A stretch of DNA of 17,002 bases from JBKJTP01 sp046590195 (GTDB lineage: Bacteria; Bacteroidota; Ignavibacteria; Palsa-1295), in contig JBKJTP010000204.1 in assembly GCA_046590195.1 (NCBI GenBank), positions 1 to 17,002 of the forward strand, written 5' to 3'. The notes beneath the pieces were generated by a model. It saw nothing but the letters and a program-made list of their open reading frames with translations, was not told the origin of the DNA and made no database searches. Positions within the stretch are counted from its first letter, which is position 1; every line of letters begins with the position of its first letter. Positions 5,338 to 12,752 of the stretch are shown here, piece after piece. Position numbers and translations under genes: made by a program.

Positions 5338-7446
5338 ATGGGTTTAATGAATAAGCTGCGCGATTCAATGCCATGGGTTTTGGCAGGAATGGCCGGTATC
5401 TTCCTCGTGACCATCATCTTCGATTGGGGCGGTCAGGGCACTATCCTTCAGGGGTCGCAGCCTGACCAGAACACCGCTGGAATGGTCGACGATCAAAAGA
5501 TCACTTTCGCCGAGTACCAGCAGACCGTCGATATGATGACGCAGCAGCAGCTGCAGCAGGGTCAGAAGGAAGCACTGACCGAGCCAGAACTCGAGCAGAT
5601 CCGCACCCAGGCTTGGGACCAGGTCGTTGGCCGCGCATTGATCAAGAAGCAGATCGCTGAGATGAAGCTGACGGTCACTGACGCTGAGGTCCGCGAGATG
5701 ATGTTCTACAATCCGCCTGCAGATATCCGTCAGCAGTTCACTGATTCTACCGGTACCTTTCAGCAGCAAGCTTACTGGACGGCACTCCGCGATCCGAAGA
5801 ATGACACGATCGTTCGTACGTTCGAGCAGAACTTCCGCGATCAGATGCTAATGAGCAAGTGGCAGAACCTGATGTCTGCTTCGATGCGCGTTACCAATGG
5901 CGAGGTCGCCACACGTTACACCAGCGAGAACGATAAGGCAACGGTACAGGTCGTTCGCATCGCTCCAACAGCCCCTCCGACTGACTTCATCAAGCAGGTC
6001 ACCGACGGCCAGGCTTCGAAGTTCTATGATGATCACAAGAATCGCTACAAAGCAGAAGAGAAGCGTAAGGTAAAGTTTGTACTCTTTTCTACTGCTCCGA
6101 CCGGCCGCGATTCGATCGTTGCGATGGAAGGTCTCGAGAACTTGCGTAAGCGCTTAGCTGCTGCACCGCTCGAGAACATCGACACCGTCGCTTTTGAGAT
6201 GGCTGACGAGTTGGGTGTGAAGTCTTCAGGGGTTCAGCCTTTGCAACCACAAACGTGGAAGGACCCTAATGTCATCAATGCAAAGACTGGCGACGCGATC
6301 ATCACGCAGGGACCTGCTGGACCGCAGGTGACGAAAATCGTATCGGTCAGCGATACCGGAAGACCTCTGTCAAATTCGCGTCACATTCTCATCGGCTTCG
6401 GTAAGCCAGAGAATCGCGATAGCGCGCTTACACTAGCGAACGACATTTACAACCAGCTTAAGGGTGGCGCGAACTTCGGTGAGCTTGCACTTAAGTACTC
6501 GCAAGATGGCTCTGCACGTCAGGGTGGTGATCTTGGCTGGGTAGGTAAGGGACAGTTCGTACCAGAGTTCGAGGGTGTTTCGCTCAAGGCCCCGCTCAAT
6601 CAAGTGCAGCCACCGGTTGCTTCGCAGTTTGGCTATCACATCATTGAAGTGTTGGGTCGCACGCGAAAGCAGATCATGGGCATTAGCATCCCATACGAAG
6701 TGAAGACAAGTGGCAAGACCACTCAGATCGTCAATCAACAGGCGATCGTCTTCCGCAACCGTGCATTGGAAGATGGATTTGTTGAAGCAGCAAAGGCGAT
6801 CCAGAAGGATGTCATCACTGATGTCCCACCGCTAGAGAAGAATGGCCAGCCGCTGTTTGGCATCACGTCATTCACTGATTGGGTGTTCGCTGCAAAGAAG
6901 GGTGATATCCGCGAGCCATTGCGGGTGCCACAAGCGCAGCTCGTCGTTGTCGCGCAGCTTGACGAAGTTATTCCGAAGGGCTTCCAGAAGTTGGAGGACG
7001 TGAAAGAGACGATCAAGTCAGAGCTTGCAAAGAAGCTTCGCGTTGAGTCGGCGAAGGCTCGTGCTGAGCAGCTTCGTAATGCATTGCAGCCAGGTCAGTC
7101 GCTCGATGCACTTGCTGCGTCGTCTGGCGATTCGTCACTGAAGCCAGTCACGATGACTCTTGGACCTGCGGAAGCAGCTCAAAGCTTCGGTGTTGAGTAC
7201 GTGATCAACCACGCTGCATTCAATCAGTTGAAGCCAGGTGACGTATCGAAGGCTATGAAGGGCGAGAGCGGCTATTACATCGTACAGCTCGTCGATGTAA
7301 AGAAGGCCGATCCTGCAGGTATCGCTGCTGCGACCGGTACACTACGCACACAGCTTTCAAATGAGCGCGCACAGCGCTTCATCACGAAGTACATCGAGAA
7401 CTTGAAGAAGAAGGCGGACATCAAGGATTTCCGCAATCCGAACTAA
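5338..7446 (+). CDS. ppiD: Membrane-anchored peptidyl-prolyl isomerase, PpiD/SurA type
   Basis: This 702-residue protein is a periplasmic folding helper, predicted to catalyse cis-trans isomerisation of proline bonds in newly exported and outer-membrane proteins. Residues 1-11 (MGLMNKLRDSM) are cytoplasmic and 12-28 form one membrane helix (PWVLAGMAGIFLVTIIF). A SurA/PpiD-type helical chaperone region follows to about 200, with a glutamine-rich stretch near 65-75. A full parvulin domain spans about 345-441, with SRHILIGF, GDLGWVGKGQFVPEFE and FGYHIIEVLGR. A second, degenerate parvulin-like segment lies at about 580-655, ending GESGYYIVQLVDVKK. Length and layout fit PpiD of Bacteroidota, which is larger than the E. 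coli protein. The start at 5338 is not supported by a Shine-Dalgarno sequence; ATG at 5347 is possible. It is alone on its strand, closed by the terminator at 7471-7500. Confidence 0.9.
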   Translation: MGLMNKLRDSMPWVLAGMAGIFLVTIIFDWGGQGTILQGSQPDQNTAGMVDDQKITFAEYQQTVDMMTQQQLQQGQKEALTEPELEQIRTQAWDQVVGRALIKKQIAEMKLTVTDAEVREMMFYNPPADIRQQFTDSTGTFQQQAYWTALRDPKNDTIVRTFEQNFRDQMLMSKWQNLMSASMRVTNGEVATRYTSENDKATVQVVRIAPTAPPTDFIKQVTDGQASKFYDDHKNRYKAEEKRKVKFVLFSTAPTGRDSIVAMEGLENLRKRLAAAPLENIDTVAFEMADELGVKSSGVQPLQPQTWKDPNVINAKTGDAIITQGPAGPQVTKIVSVSDTGRPLSNSRHILIGFGKPENRDSALTLANDIYNQLKGGANFGELALKYSQDGSARQGGDLGWVGKGQFVPEFEGVSLKAPLNQVQPPVASQFGYHIIEVLGRTRKQIMGISIPYEVKTSGKTTQIVNQQAIVFRNRALEDGFVEAAKAIQKDVITDVPPLEKNGQPLFGITSFTDWVFAAKKGDIREPLRVPQAQLVVVAQLDEVIPKGFQKLEDVKETIKSELAKKLRVESAKARAEQLRNALQPGQSLDALAASSGDSSLKPVTMTLGPAEAAQSFGVEYVINHAAFNQLKPGDVSKAMKGESGYYIVQLVDVKKADPAGIAAATGTLRTQLSNERAQRFITKYIENLKKKADIKDFRNPN

Positions 7447-7470
7447 GTAACCCTCGCTGCCTGAAGTTAT

Positions 7471-7500
7471 GAAGCCCGCTCTTTAAGTAGAGCGGGCTTC
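7471..7500 (+). terminator. ppiD terminator
   Basis: A perfect 12-bp stem, GAAGCCCGCTCT (7471-7482) and AGAGCGGGCTTC (7489-7500), around a TTAAGT loop. It starts 24 bp after the ppiD stop and is followed by TTCTCT. Confidence 0.85.
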
Positions 7501-7533
7501 TTCTCTATAAAGGCTTCGTGCAGGCAATAAAAA

Positions 7534-7558
7534 AAGCCCGCTCGGGGGGAGCGGGCTT
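7534..7558 (-). terminator. metK terminator
   Basis: A stem of AAGCCCGCTC (7534-7543) and GAGCGGGCTT (7549-7558) around a GGGGG loop, followed on the minus strand by a run of seven T then ATT. It lies 20 bp beyond the metK stop. Its stem sequence is the same as the core of the ppiD terminator 34 bp away. Confidence 0.9.
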
Positions 7559-7578
7559 CAAAGTCAGAGCGATCAAAC

Positions 7579-8730
7579 TTAAGCTACAGCGACCAAGTCA
7601 GCGGCCTTCTTGAAGACCGGTACGAGATCGAGCTTCTCCCAGCTGAAGTCGAGGCGGCCGAAGTGGCCGTACGCTGCGGTCTGGCGGTAGATCGGACGCT
7701 TCAGATCGAGGCGGGTCATGATGCCGCGAGGGGTAAGATCTACGTTATCCATAACGATCTTCGACATCTCCTCATCGGAGAGCTTGCCGGTGCCATTCGT
7801 ATTGACGTTGATCGAAACCGGCTGCGCTACACCGATAGCATAAGCTAGCTGTACTGTGCACTCACGTGCAAGGCCAGCAGCTACGATGTTCTTCGCAACG
7901 TGCCGAGCTGCATAAGCTGCAGAGCGGTCAACCTTCGATGGATCCTTACCCGAGAAAGCACCACCGCCATGCGGAGCCTTGCCGCCGTAAGTATCTACGA
8001 TGATCTTTCGACCTGTCAGGCCGGTATCGCCGTGTGGTCCGCCGATCTCGAAGTTGCCGGTAGGGTTAACGTGGATGATCGTGTCAGCATCACGAAGCGT
8101 ATCAGGGATGACCTGATTGATGACATGATTGATAACGTCTTCGCGAATACGAGCCTGAGTTACGTTAGGATCGTGCTGTGTTGAGATGACGACTGTATGA
8201 ACGCGCTTGAGCTCGCCGTTCTCGTATTCCATCGTGACCTGGCTCTTTGCATCAGGGCGGAGGTACGGCATTAGGTTATTCTCGTTCTTACGAATCGCGG
8301 CGAGACGCTGTACGAGATGATGGCTGTACTGGATAGCAGCAGGCATGAGCTCTGGGGTCTCATCGATCGCATAACCGAACATCATACCCTGGTCGCCGGC
8401 ACCACCGGTATCAACGCCCATTGCGATGTCAGGGGACTGGCTGTGGATCGCTGCAAGGATACCACAGGAGTTATAATCAAATCGGTATTCGGCCTTCGTG
8501 TACCCGATCTCCTCGATGACTCCGCGAACCACGTCCTGGATATTCACCCAGGCCTTTGTCGTGACCTCCCCGCCGACGACCACGAGGCCAGTCGTAACGA
8601 AGGTCTCACATGCTACGCGCGAATCAGGATCTTGCGCGAGCATCGCATCGAGGATCGCGTCGGAGATCTGATCGGCTACTTTATCTGGATGTCCTTCAGA
8701 TACAGATTCGGAGGTAAAAAGATACGCCAT
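7579..8730 (-). CDS. metK: S-adenosylmethionine synthetase
   Basis: MetK makes S-adenosylmethionine from methionine and ATP in the cytoplasm, with release of phosphate and pyrophosphate; it supplies the methyl donor for the whole cell. The 383-residue length is normal. All family signatures are present: GHPDK (13-17) in the N-terminal ATP site, the GAGDQGMMFGYA signature (110-121), and the phosphate-binding GGGAFSGKDPSKVDRSAAY (255-273). The N-terminus MAYLFTSESVSEGHPDK is that of the family, so the start is secure. Upstream, 136 bp separate it from the DUF885 gene on the same strand; a TATAAT box sits only 8 bp before the ATG (see the promoter entry). I found no SAM-riboswitch core in the upstream gap. 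Function is certain. Confidence 0.98.
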   Translation of the reverse strand: MAYLFTSESVSEGHPDKVADQISDAILDAMLAQDPDSRVACETFVTTGLVVVGGEVTTKAWVNIQDVVRGVIEEIGYTKAEYRFDYNSCGILAAIHSQSPDIAMGVDTGGAGDQGMMFGYAIDETPELMPAAIQYSHHLVQRLAAIRKNENNLMPYLRPDAKSQVTMEYENGELKRVHTVVISTQHDPNVTQARIREDVINHVINQVIPDTLRDADTIIHVNPTGNFEIGGPHGDTGLTGRKIIVDTYGGKAPHGGGAFSGKDPSKVDRSAAYAARHVAKNIVAAGLARECTVQLAYAIGVAQPVSINVNTNGTGKLSDEEMSKIVMDNVDLTPRGIMTRLDLKRPIYRQTAAYGHFGRLDFSWEKLDLVPVFKKAADLVAVA

Positions 8731-8738
8731 GCTAAACG

Positions 8739-8744
8739 ATTATA
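8739..8744 (-). promoter_or_regulatory. TATAAT box very close to the metK start
   Basis: On the minus strand TATAAT lies 8 bp before the metK ATG. If it is a -10 element, transcription would begin at or within one or two bases of the start codon and give a leaderless mRNA. No good -35 element is visible at 16-18 bp; the sequence there is T-rich (GTTTTTCTGG). Confidence 0.4.
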
Positions 8745-8866
8745 AACGTTACGAGTACCAGAAAAACGAGGGCGGAATTGGGATCCGGTCGTCTAATAAA
8801 ACAGGGTTGGCCGGCTATCATGAACAGCGATAAGCGGCTGGAATTCGCTGGAAATTCAGAAGTCTA

Positions 8867-10519
8867 TTAAGCGTTTGCCCGGAGCATAAGTTCTGAAACG
8901 ATCGGCAGCGGGGCAGTCCCATAAGAAAGCAATTCATCATGGAAGGATTGCAGCGCAAAGCCACGATCCTGCTCGACGCGCTTCCGCAATTCTTTTATCT
9001 GAAATTTGCCGAGAGTGTAGAACAGATAGCCAGGATCGAAGACCGAACGCTCGGCCTCTTTCTTGGCGGCAATCGGGCGGAGGAGTGCCTTGTCTTCAAA
9101 GAGCCTCTGCGATTCAGCGATCGTCATGTTGCCTGCATGTCTACCCAATGCCGACATATAGCGGCACAAACGGATCAACGCTTCCTGTACGCAAGCGACT
9201 TCGATACGCAGATCACCCGAGCAGTACCCGGCATCGATCATCATCTCCTCGGTGTAATGCGCCCAGCCTTCGAGGAAGCTGTAAGACCAGAATGACTTGC
9301 CAACTTTCGTCCGAGCTTTTTGCAGATGGAGGAAATGAATGTAATGTCCAGGATACGCTTCGTGGATAGAGATCAACTCCATCACCGAGCGGCTGTAACC
9401 CTGCATATACTCCTTACGCTTTTCCGGGCTAAGCTTCGGATCGGGAGGTGTGACGTAATAATAGGCTTCCGTCGCAGTCTGCTCGAATGCTCCTGGACTG
9501 TTCATCGCTGCGAATGCCCAGCGCATGTGCGCCGGAGTCGGTGCTACCTTGCAACGCACCTCGGAAGGGACGGTGATAATATTCTTTGCGATGAGGAATT
9601 TACGGATCCTCTCAAGCATGAGCTCCGTCTCAGGGATCAGATTCTTCTCGGAGTAGTGCTCGCTCTCCACGTACGTTCGGAAGACATCCTCAGGACTCAT
9701 CGAGCTATCCATCTCGCGCGTTAGCTCCGCCAACCGGGCCCAGAGTCGATCCATCTCGAGTTGACCGCGTGCCTGCAAGTCTGCGATCGATTCCGTAACT
9801 AGCTCAGTTCGCGCAAGATACTCCGTCATCTTCTCAGCGCCAAGCCTGAAGCTATCGTACGATGCCTGTGGCAGCAGGACGTTGCGCATGCTATCTATGA
9901 AGCTCACGATCGCCATCTTGGCATCTTGTACGGCTTCATCAAGCATTTCGCGAAGCCCTGGATTAGTCACGTTATCAAGATGAGCTGAAGGCAGTTCGTC
10001 AAGATATGTGAGTCGACCTTCGAAGGAGGCGATCGCAGTTTCTACGATCGTTTTGTCTACAGTGTTGAGAAGATTTTGCCGAGCAACGGCCAGCACCCGC
10101 GGGATCGCACGTAAGCGTAGAAGCGCAGAGCGCGAGCGGATATCGAGCGGTGCATAGTCGCGCTCGAACAGATGATTAACGCTGACCTGCTGGTTGTAGA
10201 ACATCGGATTCCACTCGAACTCGCGAAGGGAGTTGTAGCGGAACAACTCTTCTTCTATCTTCCAGGAAAGTGAACTTCGCTCGAAGCTGGACGTGGGATC
10301 CATGGAGACGCGATCGAACTCCTTGTGCAAGATGTCGCGTGCTTCGGTCAGATCCTCAACATAGCGGTTACGATTCGCTGCGCTGTAATCCTCAATAAAG
10401 TTATCATACTGATGCAATCCGATGATGGATGCAAACGTCGGATGGAACGAGAAATAGAGATCGAGCGTGTGATCGCGAAATTCGTTGAAGCTATGAAAAT
10501 GCTTTGTGCGAAAGGTCAT
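8867..10519 (-). CDS. DUF885-family protein, putative zinc peptidase
   Basis: A 550-residue DUF885 protein, close to the normal length of the family. The defining motif HEAYPGH lies at 386-392 and EGWAHYTEEM at 417-426. In family members the two histidines and glutamate, with the downstream glutamate, resemble a gluzincin metal site, so a metallopeptidase or carboxypeptidase-like activity is suspected but seldom shown. There is no signal peptide (MTFRTKHFHSFNEFRDHTLD), although many DUF885 proteins of Gram-negative bacteria are exported; this one appears cytoplasmic. It lies 70 bp after the nucleotidyltransferase gene and 136 bp before metK, all on the minus strand. A 6-bp hairpin ends directly at its ATG (10520-10540). 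The family call is secure; substrate unknown. Confidence 0.88.
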   Translation of the reverse strand: MTFRTKHFHSFNEFRDHTLDLYFSFHPTFASIIGLHQYDNFIEDYSAANRNRYVEDLTEARDILHKEFDRVSMDPTSSFERSSLSWKIEEELFRYNSLREFEWNPMFYNQQVSVNHLFERDYAPLDIRSRSALLRLRAIPRVLAVARQNLLNTVDKTIVETAIASFEGRLTYLDELPSAHLDNVTNPGLREMLDEAVQDAKMAIVSFIDSMRNVLLPQASYDSFRLGAEKMTEYLARTELVTESIADLQARGQLEMDRLWARLAELTREMDSSMSPEDVFRTYVESEHYSEKNLIPETELMLERIRKFLIAKNIITVPSEVRCKVAPTPAHMRWAFAAMNSPGAFEQTATEAYYYVTPPDPKLSPEKRKEYMQGYSRSVMELISIHEAYPGHYIHFLHLQKARTKVGKSFWSYSFLEGWAHYTEEMMIDAGYCSGDLRIEVACVQEALIRLCRYMSALGRHAGNMTIAESQRLFEDKALLRPIAAKKEAERSVFDPGYLFYTLGKFQIKELRKRVEQDRGFALQSFHDELLSYGTAPLPIVSELMLRANA

Positions 10520-10540
10520 AAGAGCGATATGTAAGCTCTT
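10520..10540 (-). promoter_or_regulatory. Small inverted repeat abutting the DUF885 start codon
   Basis: On the minus strand AAGAGC (10540-10535), a 9-nt loop and GCTCTT (10525-10520) run straight into the ATG at 10519. In the mRNA this could fold over the initiation region. A further inverted repeat, TCGATA/TATCGA (10553-10558 and 10565-10570), lies just upstream. Both stems are short. Confidence 0.3.
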
Positions 10541-10589
10541 GGAGAGCTACGTTCGATAATGCGCTATCGAGTTGCGTAAGAGGGTCGAC

Positions 10590-11573
10590 TCACAGTTCGA
10601 TCGAAGTTGAGTCCCCGAGATTCAATTTGGCAGCACGACCAATGGCCAGGGCGTTGTTCCCAACGATGGACAGGTCTAGATTAAGGTTCGATAAAGAACA
10701 ATTCTCTCCGACAATACTATCCCTTACAACCGTATTCTCGACCTTTGATCCGGCACCGATCGACACATAAGGGCCGATGACCGAATTCCTGATCTCGACT
10801 CCCTCCGCGATCTCAACTGGGTCTACGATGAGGGAACCCGTCACCCCATTGTGACTTCCCGACTTGAGTCCAAGCAGATGACGATTCGTCTCGAGCAGCG
10901 TCTCTGGCTTACCACAGTCATACCAGGCTTCGATCTCGAACGTTGAGAATTTCTCACCACGCTCGATCATCAGTTGCAGCGCATCCGTGAGTTGGTACTC
11001 GTTGCGGGTCCGGATGTCGTTACTGACAATATGATCGAGTGCTTCTGCCAGTAGCTTTGGATTGCGGAAGAAATAGAGTCCTACGATAGCAAGATTCGTC
11101 TTGGGTTGTTCTGGCTTCTCGACAAGCTTGGAAATGTAGCCGTTCTCTACCTCAGCCACTCCGAATCGGCGTGGGTCATCTACGGGACGAACGCACAGTG
11201 CGCTCGTAGGGAGCTCAAACACATTCTTGAGATCCACATCGAATATCGTGTCGCCCAGAATAATGAAGAGCGGGTCGCCATTCGTTGGGATGTACTGCCG
11301 AGCACACCAGATGGAGTGTCCAAGGCCCAGAAGTTCGGTCTGCTCGACGAACGACGATTCGATGTTGGGATAAGCTGACCTTACATATTCTTCCACCTTA
11401 TCGCCTAGATAGCCAACAACGATGGTCGTGCTTGTCACGCCAGCCGCGATGAGCCGATCGAGGATATGCCCAAGGATGGGCTTACCTGCAACCGGGAGGA
11501 GGACCTTAGGCTGCGTGAAAGTATGCGGCCGCATACGTGTACCAAAACCGGCGACTGGGATGATCGAATGCAT
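10590..11573 (-). CDS. Sugar-phosphate nucleotidyltransferase with left-handed beta-helix tail
   Basis: This 327-residue enzyme should join a sugar-1-phosphate to an NTP, releasing pyrophosphate, to make an activated sugar for surface glycans. The RmlA/GlmU-type catalytic domain fills residues 1-235: the nucleotide-binding loop PVAGFGTRMRPHTFTQPK (6-23), LGDTIFDVDL (106-115, with the metal-binding aspartate at 108), the EKP motif (152-154), and EAWYDCGKPETLLETN (215-230) with the second metal aspartate at 219. From about 250 hexapeptide-like repeats follow (VIGPYVSIGAGSKVENTVV, DSIVGENCSL), a left-handed beta-helix. The layout is like glucose-1-phosphate thymidylyl/uridylyltransferases of Bacteroidota and archaea; which sugar and which base cannot be read from sequence. 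It may head a transcript continuing into DUF885 and metK. Confidence 0.9.
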   Translation of the reverse strand: MHSIIPVAGFGTRMRPHTFTQPKVLLPVAGKPILGHILDRLIAAGVTSTTIVVGYLGDKVEEYVRSAYPNIESSFVEQTELLGLGHSIWCARQYIPTNGDPLFIILGDTIFDVDLKNVFELPTSALCVRPVDDPRRFGVAEVENGYISKLVEKPEQPKTNLAIVGLYFFRNPKLLAEALDHIVSNDIRTRNEYQLTDALQLMIERGEKFSTFEIEAWYDCGKPETLLETNRHLLGLKSGSHNGVTGSLIVDPVEIAEGVEIRNSVIGPYVSIGAGSKVENTVVRDSIVGENCSLSNLNLDLSIVGNNALAIGRAAKLNLGDSTSIEL

Positions 11574-11610
11574 AAATAGAGAGGTAGTCCAAACTGACTA
11601 TGATCAAAGG

Positions 11611-11618
11611 CAAAAATA
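11611..11618 (-). promoter_or_regulatory. Possible promoter box for the nucleotidyltransferase
   Basis: On the minus strand TATTTTTG fits the TAnnTTTG -7 consensus and lies 37 bp before the ATG at 11573. I see no matching -33 TTG at the right distance, so support is partial. Confidence 0.3.
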
Positions 11619-11650
11619 CGGAAAGTCCACGCTCCCGCCTTGAGGGAGTA

Positions 11651-11679
11651 CCCCAACTCAACCTTAGGAAAGCTTGGGG
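11651..11679. promoter_or_regulatory. Inverted repeat in the divergent intergenic region
   Basis: CCCCAA (11651-11656) and TTGGGG (11674-11679) form a 6-bp inverted repeat with an inner CTT/AAG pair. It lies between the divergent nucleotidyltransferase and propeller-lipoprotein genes, so it could be an operator or a leader hairpin for the plus-strand gene. There is no T-tract, so it is not a terminator. Confidence 0.3.
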
Positions 11680-11734
11680 AGACTATCGAGAAGCTCAGGT
11701 GTTAATAAACTGCCAGAACGACACCCACAATTTG

Positions 11735-12712
11735 ATGCCGTCAATCCGTAAACGCTTCACTCTCCTGCCCCTTGTAGCACTTTTTGTTGGCTCCTGCGAT
11801 GATCCCGCTCCCGATCAGTCTACGCAGGATATCGGAAATCTAGCTTGGCGCTCGAATTCCGGCATGATTGCTTTTGTGGAGCAACGGGATTTTCCGACCA
11901 GCGGACCATTTGTCTACAAGCTATTTGAAGCTGACGCTGATGGCAAACTAGGAAACAAGATCGGTGATGACGAGACCGGGGATCCAGTGCCGTTTATCTT
12001 GATGTCTGCTGATGGGAATACCGCCATCACCTTACTAGAGGGGACTCTGTACCGCCTTGATATCCCCAGCGGTTCGAAGACCCGGCTTACTTCTAGCGTG
12101 ACGAAGGTGTTTACCGTCTCGCCAGATTTTAAGTATGTCCTGCTCACGCACGCAGCGCTGAATAGTCCGACGAAGACTGTTTCACTGTTGGATATTTCCG
12201 GATCCACAGTCAGAAGTGTTAAGGAGTGGCAGGTCAAGGGATTGCTGATCAGTCAGGGCTTTTGGCTCAAGGGCGATCAGATCGCATTGAATCTCGATAC
12301 CGCCAGTAGGCCGTTCCTCTCGATCTTCGATACGAATGGTACGATCCTCAAGAGCTTTCCAAACGTGCAGACACCTGCTCGATCGAGCGCCTATGTGCCA
12401 GAATCAGACTTGCTGTTTGTTAAGAGCTTCGTCAGCCTTGAGCAGCTGAATGTTGAATCCGGTGCTCGAGTCAATATTGCCGACTCGTATGAAAATCTTG
12501 ATGCATCCGGCAACACCCTCTCGTATATTGTAGTGGAGGATGGCAAGAATAAGGTGATGATCCGCAACATCAGCAGCGGCGAGACCCAGGAAGTAGCGAA
12601 CGATGCCTTCCGTTTTGTCATACTTTCTCCAGACGCGTCAAAGCTTGCGTATCTTGTAGAGACTCGCCAAAACTATACAGAACTCAAGGTGATCCCTGTG
12701 ACGACACCTTAG
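11735..12712 (+). CDS. Lipoprotein with TolB/WD40-like beta-propeller repeats
   Basis: I start at 11735 because MPSIRKRFTLLPLVALFVGSC is a clear lipoprotein signal with the lipobox cysteine at residue 21; the frame is open back to 11600 but that stretch has no signal character. The mature protein (325 residues with leader) has several beta-propeller blade motifs: LAWRSNSGMIAFVEQRD, ILMSADGNTAITLLEGTLY, FTVSPDFKYVLLTHAAL and VILSPDASKLAYLVE. These resemble TolB- or WD40-like blades in exported proteins of this phylum. No enzyme motif is visible; such proteins are usually protein-interaction scaffolds in the envelope, but that is inference. The glycosyltransferase gene begins 40 bp after its stop on the same strand, suggesting a two-gene transcript. 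Confidence 0.8.
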   Translation: MPSIRKRFTLLPLVALFVGSCDDPAPDQSTQDIGNLAWRSNSGMIAFVEQRDFPTSGPFVYKLFEADADGKLGNKIGDDETGDPVPFILMSADGNTAITLLEGTLYRLDIPSGSKTRLTSSVTKVFTVSPDFKYVLLTHAALNSPTKTVSLLDISGSTVRSVKEWQVKGLLISQGFWLKGDQIALNLDTASRPFLSIFDTNGTILKSFPNVQTPARSSAYVPESDLLFVKSFVSLEQLNVESGARVNIADSYENLDASGNTLSYIVVEDGKNKVMIRNISSGETQEVANDAFRFVILSPDASKLAYLVETRQNYTELKVIPVTTP

Positions 12713-12752
12713 GGTACTTCACCACCGTAAGGGTGTGTCTTCGATCTGATCC

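Noticed and set aside
8731..8866. Possible SAM riboswitch before metK
   Set aside because: I looked for the SAM-I and SAM-II conserved cores in this 136-bp gap and found neither.
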